7,376 bases of DNA from CAYRTD01 sp964426915. Its GTDB lineage: Bacteria; Bacteroidota; Bacteroidia; Bacteroidales; GCA-2748055. Under the pieces are notes generated by a model. That model did no database searches and was not told where the DNA came from. It saw nothing but the letters and a program-made list of their open reading frames with translations. Position 1 is the stretch's first letter, and the number at the start of each line of letters is the position of its first letter. A program made the position numbers and the translations under genes. Location: positions 1-7,376 of the forward strand of contig CAYRTD010000177.1 of assembly GCA_964426915.1 (NCBI GenBank), in the 5' to 3' direction. Below, in pieces: positions 1 to 6,871 of this stretch.

Positions 1-1511
1 AGGCTTAAAAAGAAAACTTTATTAAAACCATGCCACAATTTTAATTTGACATCCAGTATCTCTATCCGTGAAGCAATTATTGCGGGTTCAACTATCATTT
101 CTCCGAATTTTCCGGGAGCAAGTCCCAGAACAAGACCCATGAACGACAGAATTACAGGCCCTATAAGCAGGGCAAAAGAGGGCTCAATTTTTTTTGCAGG
201 TAATCCTTTTCTCTCCCTGCCAAAGAAAACCCTGTATATAATGAGGCCTGATACCCAAACCATAAAGATATTTGATAGTACTCCCAAAACAAGAATAAGA
301 TTTCCAAGGCCACCAAGTTGAATTTGTGCTTCGTAAATCAGTTCTTTACCAATGAACCCCAGCATTGGAGGAAGACCCGACATAGATAAGAGAGAAATAA
401 TTGCCACAACAGACGCTATTGGCATCTTTTTGAACAAACCTCCTAAATGATCGACATTCCTGGTTCCGGTCTTTTTCTGTATAGCTCCTGCAATCATAAA
501 TAGCGTGGCCTTATAGAAGGAATGAATAACCAGAAAAAGTATGGCTGCTTTAATAGATAATTGTGTATTTATGCCAATTAATAATGTCAATGTACCAAGT
601 GCACTAACAGTGGTAAAAGCAAGGATGGATTTCAGATCCGTCCTGGTAACAGCCAGGTATGCCCCTGAAAACATTGTCATAGCACCAAAAACAGTAATAA
701 TAGAAACCCATTGTTGAGTATCACCCAATATATTGCTCATTCTAAAAAGTAAGAATATTCCTGCTTTAACCATAGTAGCCGAATGCAAATATGCACTAAC
801 CGGCGAAGGTGCCTGCATTGCACCGGGCAACCAGAATTGGAAAGGAAATTGTGCTGATTTAGTAAAAATTCCAGCCAAAAAGAGAATTAGTATGGTCGTA
901 TAATGAGGTGAATTCAATATAAGATCCTTATTTTTAGCGATCTCTATCAGGTTGTAACTCCCGGCGACTTCTCCAAGAAGTATAATTCCCGTTAGAAGGG
1001 CAAGACCTCCAATCCCGGTAACAAGAAGGGCCTGAATGGCAGCCTTGCGTGCTTCTTCTTTTTGATTAAAAAAACCTATTAAGAAAAAAGAACTGACACT
1101 GGTGAGTTCCCAGAAAAGAAACATTGTGATCAGGTTGACCGAAAGAACCAAACCAAGCATGGATGCCATAAAAAAGAGCATGAAAAAATAGAACCTCTTC
1201 TCATGGGGGTAGGATTTCATATAGTCATTAGAATAAATTACGATGAATACGCCAATGCCCAGAACCAGCAGGGAAAACAGCATACTTAATCCATCAAGAT
1301 GCAGATCGAAACTGATACCATGTGCCGGGATCCATTCATATATTTCTGATAATGAATCATTGAGCTTTAGATATCTTATTTTCAAAAGAAAAAATGCTAA
1401 AAACCAGGCGGGAACAATAGCAAGTAAATATCCTTTAATCCTTTTTAAAGATCCGGGAATAAAAACCGACAAAGCAGCAGTAAGGAATATCAGCGAAAGA
1501 CTTAAAAACAT
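1..1511 (-). CDS. mrpA: Mrp/Mnh-type Na+/H+ antiporter subunit A, N-terminal ~503 residues (3' end outside window)
   Basis: The reverse strand is open from ATG at 1511 to the left edge, giving a very hydrophobic protein of the NuoL/MrpA proton-channel family. MrpA is the large subunit of the multisubunit cation/proton antiporter in the inner membrane, involved in pH and Na+ homeostasis. Visible motifs are DGLSMLFSLLVLGIG (73-87), FWELTS (133-138, with E135 matching the conserved TM5 glutamate), FTKSAQFPFQFWLPGA (216-231, K218), SPVSAYLHSATMVKAG (236-251, H243, K249), H330 with FYKATLFM (332-339), and TGTRNVDHLGGL (348-359). The last, matching the MrpA TGTRD block, separates it from NuoL and MrpD. 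Full MrpA proteins are about 770-800 residues, so roughly a third is missing beyond position 1. Other mrp genes would be expected to the left. No Shine-Dalgarno motif is visible before the ATG, which is normal in Bacteroidota. A related hydrogenase-type antiporter subunit is the main alternative. Confidence 0.9.
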   Translation of the reverse strand, partial: MFLSLSLIFLTAALSVFIPGSLKRIKGYLLAIVPAWFLAFFLLKIRYLKLNDSLSEIYEWIPAHGISFDLHLDGLSMLFSLLVLGIGVFIVIYSNDYMKSYPHEKRFYFFMLFFMASMLGLVLSVNLITMFLFWELTSVSSFFLIGFFNQKEEARKAAIQALLVTGIGGLALLTGIILLGEVAGSYNLIEIAKNKDLILNSPHYTTILILFLAGIFTKSAQFPFQFWLPGAMQAPSPVSAYLHSATMVKAGIFLLFRMSNILGDTQQWVSIITVFGAMTMFSGAYLAVTRTDLKSILAFTTVSALGTLTLLIGINTQLSIKAAILFLVIHSFYKATLFMIAGAIQKKTGTRNVDHLGGLFKKMPIASVVAIISLLSMSGLPPMLGFIGKELIYEAQIQLGGLGNLILVLGVLSNIFMVWVSGLIIYRVFFGRERKGLPAKKIEPSFALLIGPVILSFMGLVLGLAPGKFGEMIVEPAIIASRIEILDVKLKLWHGFNKVFFLS

Positions 1512-1541
1512 TGTAATTTATCTAAATCGGGAAAAACCAGT

Positions 1542-1763
1542 TTATTTTTTCTTGTAACTGCAAATGTATACAATCTCATCAGTAATTTTCATAACCTCAT
1601 TTGCCGATAAAAAAAAATTTATTATTCCTTTGGTTTCATTAACACAAAGTATGGGTAATTTATCCATAACTATTTGGGCAATAGGGGCAGCATAAATCAC
1701 TGCATCCTGAGAAGATTTGTAAAAATCAAATAACACTATATTATTATTCAGACAGATTTTCAT
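1542..1763 (-). CDS. Small hypothetical protein (73 aa) upstream of mrpA
   Basis: I do not recognise this gene. It starts at ATG 1763 and ends 30 bases before the mrpA start on the same strand, so it could be the first gene of the antiporter operon. The protein begins MKICLNNNIVLFDFYKSSQD and ends in three lysines. It alternates hydrophobic stretches (VIYAAPIAQIVMDKLPILCV, about 22-41) with polar ones, has no obvious signal peptide or transmembrane helix, and contains three cysteines. It has a Bacteroidota-like A-rich leader (AAAG just before ATG). In its favour are the sensible spacing, strand, and lack of a better explanation for 1542-1763. Against it are the short length and no known family, so it may be a chance ORF. 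Confidence 0.4.
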   Translation of the reverse strand: MKICLNNNIVLFDFYKSSQDAVIYAAPIAQIVMDKLPILCVNETKGIINFFLSANEVMKITDEIVYICSYKKK

Positions 1764-1778
1764 TCTTTAAACTTTTGT

Positions 1779-1786
1779 CTAAAATA
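1779..1786 (-). promoter_or_regulatory. Candidate Bacteroidota -7 box for the mrpA direction
   Basis: Read on the minus strand this is TATTTTAG, a 7 of 8 match to the Bacteroidota -7 consensus TAnnTTTG, 15 bases before the ATG of the small ORF. A TTG lies 23 bases further upstream, slightly far for the usual -33 TTTG. It is the best candidate in the short AT-rich stretch between the ORF and the octamer array, but in such AT-rich DNA it could be chance. Confidence 0.25.
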
Positions 1787-1829
1787 ACATAGATTCCTGA
1801 TAAAAAGTTCAACGGGGGGTAGGGGGAGT

Positions 1830-2038
1830 TATGCAGTTATGCAGTTGTGCGGTTATGCAGTTATGCAGTTTTGCAGTTATGCAGTTGTGCAGTTATGCAG
1901 TTGTGCAGTTATGCAGTTGTGCAGTTATGCGGTTGTGCAGTTATGCGGTTATGTGGTTATGTGGTTATGCAGCCCGCCTGCCGTAGCGCAAGGCAAGTGT
2001 GTTGGCGGGCAGGTTATGCGGTGGGGCGGTTGGACGGT
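1830..2038. repeat. Octamer tandem repeat array, TATGCAGT type, interrupted by a palindromic element
   Basis: Eighteen consecutive 8-base units occupy 1830-1973. The main forms are TATGCAGT and TGTGCAGT, with variants TATGCGGT, TATGTGGT and TTTGCAGT. In the centre (1878-1925) the two main forms alternate strictly, giving a 16-base higher-order period. After the palindromic element the phase resumes with three degenerate units at 2015-2038 (TATGCGGT, GGGGCGGT, TGGACGGT). A G-rich tract (1814-1827) precedes the array. Because 8 is not a multiple of 3 and the units contain no stops on the plus strand, the array stays open in more than one frame and produces spurious low-complexity ORFs. It lies in the divergent gap between the mrp operon and the sugar isomerase gene. 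No protein or RNA function is evident. Confidence 0.95.
1972..2010. repeat. GC-rich palindromic (REP-like) element inside the octamer array
   Basis: GCCCGCC (1972-1978) pairs perfectly with GGCGGGC (2004-2010). Inside it is a second stem, TGCC (1979-1982) with GGCA (1992-1995), around GTAGCGCAA. The element is far more GC-rich than its surroundings and sits between octamer units, with CAG immediately on both outer sides of the CCCGCC/GGCGGG core. This resembles a small dispersed palindromic element that inserted into, or was captured by, the tandem array. No transposase is nearby. From memory, similar CCCGCCTGCCGTAGCGCAAGG-like strings recur in environmental genomes, but I cannot verify this here. 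Confidence 0.75.
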
Positions 2039-2234
2039 GGGACTCCTTCTGTGGGATAGTTCCAATAGGGGCTTCGGTGGCATGAAAAATCTTTATATTG
2101 CAAAAATTTATTTGGTTCTGGCTCGTTGGGGTTTGGGAGTAAGAATTCGGGATGTTGTGCAATTGGGCTGCAAATAAAATCGCATTTTAGCTAAAAATTC
2201 CTTAATTTGGCTCCCAATTTAAATCCTATTAGAA
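2039..2234. other. Intergenic leader region of the sugar isomerase gene
   Basis: There is no gene here. The stretch goes from G-rich (2039-2080) to AT-rich towards the ATG at 2235. The segment around 2058-2110 (GTTCCAATAGGGGC followed by an AT-rich run) has a vague resemblance to degenerate Bacteroidota intergenic elements, but I see no clean inverted or direct repeat. TTAATTTG at 2202-2209 is a 7 of 8 match to the -7 consensus TAnnTTTG, 25 bases before the start codon, without a convincing -33 TTTG. It is the best promoter candidate for the isomerase gene. Confidence 0.35.
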
Positions 2235-3086
2235 ATGAAAAAAATATCAATGATTTTCACTTTGGTTTTCACTGTTCTTTTTGTATTTAATTCATGTGAA
2301 ACATATGTCTCAAAAAAATTTATCGGTATCCAGCTCTATTCCCTGAAAGATCTAATGAAAGAAGATCCTGAATCAACCATTAAAGCCGTTGGTGACATGG
2401 GTTACAAATTTGTTGAAGCTGCTGGTTACGGCAATGGTAAGTTTTATGGAATGGAACCACTGGAATTCAAGCGACTGGTTGAAGAGAATAAAATGGCTTT
2501 TCTGGGTTCACATGCCGGACAGAAACTTCCCGACTCAGCTGCCTGGGAAAGCACAATGAAATGGTGGGATGAAGCAATTGCAGCTCATAAAGAAGCTGGC
2601 GTTGAATACATTGTTCAGCCCCAAATGGGAAGTAAAGCTTTTGAAAGCCTTGAAGGATTGAAAAAATACTGTGAATATTTTGAAGCCATTGGTGAAAAGT
2701 GTAACCAGGCGGGCATCCGATTTGGATTTCATAATCATTCAGAGGAATTTAGGGAGCTGGAAGGCGAGGTAATTTATGACTATATGCTTCAAAATACCGA
2801 TCCTGCTAAAGTAATGTTCCAGATGGATCTCTATTGGGTTGTAGAGGGTGGTGCCGATCCCGTTGAATATTTTGAAAAATATCCGGGCCGTTTCTGGTTA
2901 TGGCATGTAAAAGATGAAAAGGAAATCGGTGCAAGTGGAAAAATCGACTTTGAAAGGATCTGGGAATACAATGATGTTGCCGGGGTAAAATATTATATTA
3001 TCGAGCAGGAAGAGTACAGTTATCCTCCGCTGGAGGCTGTTGAAAAAAGTCTTGAATTCCTGCAGGAAGCAGAATACGTTGAATAG
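2235..3086 (+). CDS. Lipoprotein sugar phosphate isomerase/epimerase-like TIM-barrel protein (AP-endonuclease 2/xylose-isomerase-like)
   Basis: This 283-residue protein has a lipoprotein signal peptide (basic MKK, hydrophobic core 6-18, lipobox FNSC with Cys21) followed by a xylose-isomerase-like TIM barrel. Family marks are IGIQLYSLKD (30-39, strand 1), MGYKFVEAAGYG (55-66), LGSHAG (90-95), EYIVQPQ (124-130), FGFHNHSEEF (163-172), MDLYWVVEGG (197-206), WHVKD (223-227) and YYIIEQEEY (253-261). These supply the His/Asp/Glu residues that normally bind the divalent metal. Family members isomerise or epimerise sugars; the substrate cannot be read from the sequence. The lipid anchor implies action outside the cytoplasm, which fits free or keto-sugars better than sugar phosphates. 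Only one acidic residue follows Cys21, so surface export is uncertain. The first array of 96-104 bp repeats begins directly after the stop codon, with no terminator hairpin seen. Confidence 0.88.
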   Translation: MKKISMIFTLVFTVLFVFNSCETYVSKKFIGIQLYSLKDLMKEDPESTIKAVGDMGYKFVEAAGYGNGKFYGMEPLEFKRLVEENKMAFLGSHAGQKLPDSAAWESTMKWWDEAIAAHKEAGVEYIVQPQMGSKAFESLEGLKKYCEYFEAIGEKCNQAGIRFGFHNHSEEFRELEGEVIYDYMLQNTDPAKVMFQMDLYWVVEGGADPVEYFEKYPGRFWLWHVKDEKEIGASGKIDFERIWEYNDVAGVKYYIIEQEEYSYPPLEAVEKSLEFLQEAEYVE

Positions 3087-3568
3087 GGATTGGGGTCCCG
3101 AAAAAAGCTTTAATCTCTCTTGTCTGAACCATGATTTTCATGATTTAAGGATTAACATGATTTTTAAGGAAGTGGGGATTAGGGATTAGGGTCCTGAAAA
3201 AAGCTTTAAACTCTCTTGTTTGAACCATGATTTTCATGATTTAAGGATTAACATGATTTTTAGGGAAGTGGGGATTAGGGATTGGGGTCCTGAAAAAAAG
3301 CTTTAAACTCTCTTGTCTGAACCATGATTTTCATGATTTAAAGATTAACATGATTTTTAGGGAAGTGGGGATTGGGGATTGGGGATTAGGGTCCTGAAAA
3401 AAAGCTTTAATTTCTCTTGTCTGAACCATGATTTTCATGATTTAAGGATTAACATGATTTTTAGGGAAGTGGGGATTGGGGATTAGGGATTGGGGTCCTG
3501 AAAAAAAGCTTTAATCTCTCTTGTCTGAACCATGATTTTCATGATTTAAGGATTAACATGATTTTTAA
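3087..3568. repeat. Five-copy long tandem repeat (units of 96-104 bp) with nested GGGATTA/G heptamers
   Basis: Five near-identical units follow the isomerase stop codon without a gap. The shared core CATGATTTTCATG begins at 3130, 3226, 3323, 3427 and 3531, giving periods of 96, 97, 104 and 104. Each unit contains GGGTCCTG, an A-run with AAGCTTTAA, CTCTTGTCTGAAC, then CATGATTT at offsets 0, 9 and 26. CATGATTTTCATG is itself a small inverted repeat (5-bp arms, TTT loop). The period change of about 7 comes from the linker, which has two GGGATTA/G heptamers between early units and three between later ones. The last unit lacks the linker and ends before AAGCTTTATCGATAAGG, which contains the palindrome TTATCGATAA (3572-3581). 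There are no coding signals, and the copies are too long and spacer-free for a CRISPR. Confidence 0.95.
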
Positions 3569-3588
3569 GCTTTATCGATAAGGTCATC

Positions 3589-3725
3589 CTGCCTACTGCC
3601 TACATACTGACTACTGATTACTGATTACTGCCTCCTGCCTCCTGCCTACTGCTTACTGCCTCCTGCCTACTGCCTACTGATTACTGATTACTGTCTACTG
3701 ATTACTGATTACTGATTACTGCCTC
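3589..3725. repeat. Heptamer tandem repeat array (CTGATTA/CTGCCTA/CTGCCTC)
   Basis: Nineteen 7-base units of the form CTGNNTA or CTGCCTC run in constant phase, except for one truncated 4-base unit (CATA, 3603-3606). CTGATTA and CTGCCTA/CTGCCTC variants are clustered, as expected from slippage or local duplication. On the reverse strand the units read CAGTAAT and CAGTAGG. A C-rich tract (3725-3757) follows directly and separates the array from the start of the next gene by about 35 bases. No ORF here looks real. Confidence 0.95.
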
Positions 3726-3791
3726 CTCCCCCCTCCCCCTAAACCTTCTCCCCCCCCATTTGTTACTAACCTGAACCAAAATATCAAAAAA

Positions 3792-4709
3792 ATGAAAACG
3801 TTAAGCATTTTAATTATTTCAGTCTTATTTGTCACTTCCTGCAGAAACCAACCCGAAGAACAGGAAGCAACAGATGAAACTATACCTGGAACTTCCTTCA
3901 CTCTTGAAAAGGCTTGGGAAACGGATACAATATTTAAAACTCCGGAATCTGTCCACTACGATGAAGACAGAAATATCCTTTATGTATCGAATATCGACGG
4001 GAAGCCTGATGAAAAAGATGGGAAAGGTTTTATCAGTACGATGGGGCCAAATGGTAACAAAATTGAACTGGAATGGATTACAGGTCTGCATGCCCCAAAG
4101 GGAATGGCAGTTTTAAGAGACACATTGTATGTTGCCGATGTGGATGCGCTCGTAATTATTGATGTGCCAAATGCAGAGATTAAAAGAAGAGTCCCGATTG
4201 AAGGAGCTTCTTTTCTGAACGATGTTGCCGTAATGCCATACGGAAGGATTTACATCACTGATTCCAACACCGGAAAAATACACATCTATGAAGATGGGGA
4301 AGTAACTGATTGGATTACCGAAGGTCTTGACCGGCCCAATGGATTATATCTGGAGGTTAACAGGATACTTTTGACTTCCTCCGGCAGTTCAGATCTGAAG
4401 ATCATAGACCCAAAAACCGGGGAATTCGTAACGGTTACAGAAAATATCGGCGCAGGTGACGGGGTGGAATATACAGGATATGAAGGATATTATGTTACTT
4501 CTGATTGGAATGGGGAACTTTTTCTGATTTATCCTGATTTTTCAAAAGTATCGATCCTTAAAACAAGTGATGAAAAAATTAATTCAGCCGATATAGGCAT
4601 GAACACTGAAAATCATGTTATCTATGTACCCACCTTTTATGACAACAGGGTTGTTGCCTATAGATTAATTGAGGTGGAAGATGAAGACGAAGGATTCGAT
4701 GATATGTGA
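3792..4709 (+). CDS. SMP-30/gluconolactonase-like beta-propeller lipoprotein
   Basis: This 305-residue protein has a lipoprotein signal peptide with lipobox VTSC (Cys17), followed by an acidic stretch (EEQEATDE, 22-29) of the sort that can favour surface export in Bacteroidota. The rest reads as a six-bladed propeller of the SGL (SMP-30/gluconolactonase/luciferin-regenerating) type. It has repeated blades such as ILYVSNIDG (62-70), GLHAPKGMAV (98-107), TLYVADVDALVIID (111-124), RIYITDSNTGKIHIYEDG (152-169), GLDRPNGLYL (178-187) and GYYVTSDWNGELFLI (232-246). Candidate metal ligands by family analogy are E52 in TPESV, N143 or N183, and D223 in AGDGVEY. Family members hydrolyse sugar lactones or related esters, but many Bacteroidota homologues are untested, so the substrate is unknown. 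An acidic tail (EVEDEDEGFDD) ends the protein. A strong terminator follows 22 bases after the stop codon. Confidence 0.85.
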   Translation: MKTLSILIISVLFVTSCRNQPEEQEATDETIPGTSFTLEKAWETDTIFKTPESVHYDEDRNILYVSNIDGKPDEKDGKGFISTMGPNGNKIELEWITGLHAPKGMAVLRDTLYVADVDALVIIDVPNAEIKRRVPIEGASFLNDVAVMPYGRIYITDSNTGKIHIYEDGEVTDWITEGLDRPNGLYLEVNRILLTSSGSSDLKIIDPKTGEFVTVTENIGAGDGVEYTGYEGYYVTSDWNGELFLIYPDFSKVSILKTSDEKINSADIGMNTENHVIYVPTFYDNRVVAYRLIEVEDEDEGFDDM

Positions 4710-4731
4710 TTTCTTATTTTAATAATTTTTT

Positions 4732-4762
4732 AAGGGTGCCCATATAACAGGCACCCTTTTTT
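4732..4762 (+). terminator. Rho-independent terminator after the SMP-30-like gene
   Basis: AAGGGTGCC (4732-4740) pairs perfectly with GGCACCCTT (4750-4758) around the 9-base loop CATATAACA, and a T-run extends to 4762. There is no T-run on the opposite strand, so it works only in the plus direction. It separates the SMP-30-like gene from the downstream esterase, which therefore needs its own promoter. Confidence 0.92.
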
Positions 4763-4837
4763 ATTGATGCCAGGCAGTATTGACTAAAAACCAATAAAAT
4801 TGGCCAACTTAAATGAATAAAATCAAAAGAGTTTCTT

Positions 4838-4845
4838 TATTTTTA
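4838..4845 (+). promoter_or_regulatory. Candidate -7 box of the esterase gene
   Basis: TATTTTTA matches 7 of 8 positions of the Bacteroidota -7 consensus TAnnTTTG, 33 bases before ATG 4879. No clear -33 TTTG stands at the expected distance. If real, transcription would begin around 4850, after the alternative ATG at 4813, favouring the 4879 start. Confidence 0.25.
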
Positions 4846-4878
4846 ACACTCAATAAATTAACAAAATATCAGGGTGCA

Positions 4879-5817
4879 ATGTCAAAACTAAACTATCTCC
4901 ATTTCTTACCGCTTTTTCTATTTATAAGTATAAACCTTAACTCACAGAATATCAGCATGGACCTTTATCCCCAGGGGCAAATCCCCAATTTCCAGCCCAC
5001 AGACGAGGTGGAACAACGCGACACCACCGACATTGTCCGCATTAGCAAAGTACAGACTCCAAACATAGCCATATTCCTTCCCTCCAAAAAGACAGCTACA
5101 GGCGAAGCTGTCATTATCTGTCCGGGAGGAGGTTACCAGAGGCTTGCTTACGACTGGGAGGGGGAAGACATTGCCAAATTCTGGAATTCAAAAGGAGTTG
5201 CAGCCATTGTGTTGAAATACAGGCTTCCCACTTCCAAAAGCCAGGTTGTCCCTCACAAAAGTCCGCTTATGGATGCGCAAAGAGCTATGCGCCTGGTAAG
5301 ATATCATGCGGAAGACTGGAACATCGATCCGGAAAAAACCGGCATCATGGGATTCTCAGCCGGAGGACATCTGGCATCTACTCTGAGCACCCATTTCGAT
5401 TATGGAGATCCCGATGCTACAGATCCTGTGGAAAGGATGAGCTGCCGGCCCGATTTTTCTATTCTGGTCTACCCCGTTATTTCATTCACTGCTGACTTCC
5501 AGCATACCGGATCGCATAAAGCCTTACTTGGAGAGAATCCTGATCCCGGTTTATCAGAATATTACTCCAATGAATCGCAGGTTAGCGATGACACTCCTCC
5601 TGCCCTCCTTATCCACTCATCCGATGATAAAGCAGTACCGGTCAATAACAGCATAGCCTACTACAAAGCATTACAGGAAAAAGCCATAACCGCCGAAATG
5701 CATATTTATCCCTATGGCGGACACGGTTATGGACTTGCCGTAGGTAAAGGATATTTATCGACATGGCCGGAGAGATGTAATACCTGGCTGAAGAATTTAA
5801 AGTCATATGAAGAATGA
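4879..5817 (+). CDS. Secreted alpha/beta-hydrolase, acetyl-xylan-esterase-like
   Basis: From ATG 4879 the protein has 312 residues. It starts with a typical secretion signal (MSKLNYLHFLPLFLFISINLNSQ, in parts: basic start, hydrophobic core 8-18, likely cut near SQ at 22-23). AGGG four bases before this ATG supports it. An in-frame ATG at 4813 would add 22 residues and bury the signal, so it is less likely. The body is an alpha/beta-hydrolase: oxyanion-hole motif PGGGYQ (82-87), nucleophile elbow GFSAGGH with Ser160, acid Asp250 in HSSDDKAVP, and His282 in YGGHGYG. The spacing and the VILKYRLP-like segment fit the BD-FAE/acetyl esterase group, often annotated as acetyl-xylan esterase or mis-named xylanase B. 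The likely role is removing acetyl or other ester groups from plant polysaccharide in the periplasm or outside. It lies downstream of a terminator, so it is probably transcribed alone. Confidence 0.88.
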   Translation: MSKLNYLHFLPLFLFISINLNSQNISMDLYPQGQIPNFQPTDEVEQRDTTDIVRISKVQTPNIAIFLPSKKTATGEAVIICPGGGYQRLAYDWEGEDIAKFWNSKGVAAIVLKYRLPTSKSQVVPHKSPLMDAQRAMRLVRYHAEDWNIDPEKTGIMGFSAGGHLASTLSTHFDYGDPDATDPVERMSCRPDFSILVYPVISFTADFQHTGSHKALLGENPDPGLSEYYSNESQVSDDTPPALLIHSSDDKAVPVNNSIAYYKALQEKAITAEMHIYPYGGHGYGLAVGKGYLSTWPERCNTWLKNLKSYEE

Positions 5818-5847
5818 GTCTCCTCATTGATAGGGAGTATTTCAATC

Positions 5848-6697
<850 letters not shown>

Positions 6698-6812
6698 CAG
6701 GTTTCAGAATAAAATTGTGAAAATGCGAAATAAGGAATTTACCAGGGATTTGTGTATTAAATTTTTCATGTTTTGCAGAAGGTGAACATAATAATATTTG
6801 TTTTGAGAATTC
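6698..6812. other. AT-rich intergenic region upstream of the Mpv17-like gene
   Basis: There is no gene. It would hold the promoter of the minus-strand Mpv17-like gene, but no convincing TAnnTTTG box was found at the right distance. On the plus strand TTTTG (6771-6775) and AATATTTG (6793-6800, 7 of 8 to the -7 consensus) are spaced 17 bases apart and could form a weak promoter pointing at the ACGT repeats and the ATPase remnant. Confidence 0.3.
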
Positions 6813-6870
6813 ATGTCGTACTTTTACGTCTCGTAATTATACGTCACGTAATTTTACGTATAAAAATAAT
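6813..6870. repeat. 15-base direct repeats of ACGT(n)CGTAATTTT type
   Basis: Two clear 15-base units stand in direct tandem: ACGTCTCGTAATTAT (6826-6840) and ACGTCACGTAATTTT (6841-6855). A weaker upstream unit, ATGTCGTACTTTT (6813-6825), and a downstream half unit, ACGTATAAAAATAAT (6856-6870), flank them. TACGTCACGTA at 6840-6850 is a near-palindrome. The array lies in the gap between the Mpv17-like start and the ATPase remnant. It could be an iterated protein-binding site or just a short duplicated stretch. Confidence 0.6.
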
Positions 6871-6871
6871 T

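Noticed and set aside
46..321. Plus-strand ORF opposite mrpA, and a similar one at 1243-1557
   Set aside because: They lie on the opposite strand of a clearly conserved membrane protein gene, and their translations resemble no family.
1839..2177. Overlapping plus-strand ORFs giving Cys/Tyr/Val-rich repetitive proteins
   Set aside because: They are products of translating an 8-base tandem repeat that lacks stops on this strand. They are open in two frames at once, have a period of 8 residues (24 bases), and show no start context or domain.
3087..3500. Telomere-like TTAGGG strings
   Set aside because: GGGATTA heptamers contain TTAGGG by permutation, but they are just 2-3 copies within each long repeat and lie in the middle of a bacterial gene region.
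3087..3568. Possible CRISPR array
   Set aside because: The whole 96-104 bp unit is repeated, including what would be the spacer. There are no unique spacers and no cas genes.
3825..4116. ORFs in other frames within the SMP-30-like gene
   Set aside because: They are shadows of a gene with lipobox, propeller motifs and a terminator.
4813..4878. N-terminal extension of the esterase from ATG 4813
   Set aside because: It would place 22 polar/mixed residues before a well-formed signal peptide that begins at ATG 4879, where an AGGG motif is present. The choice is not fully certain.
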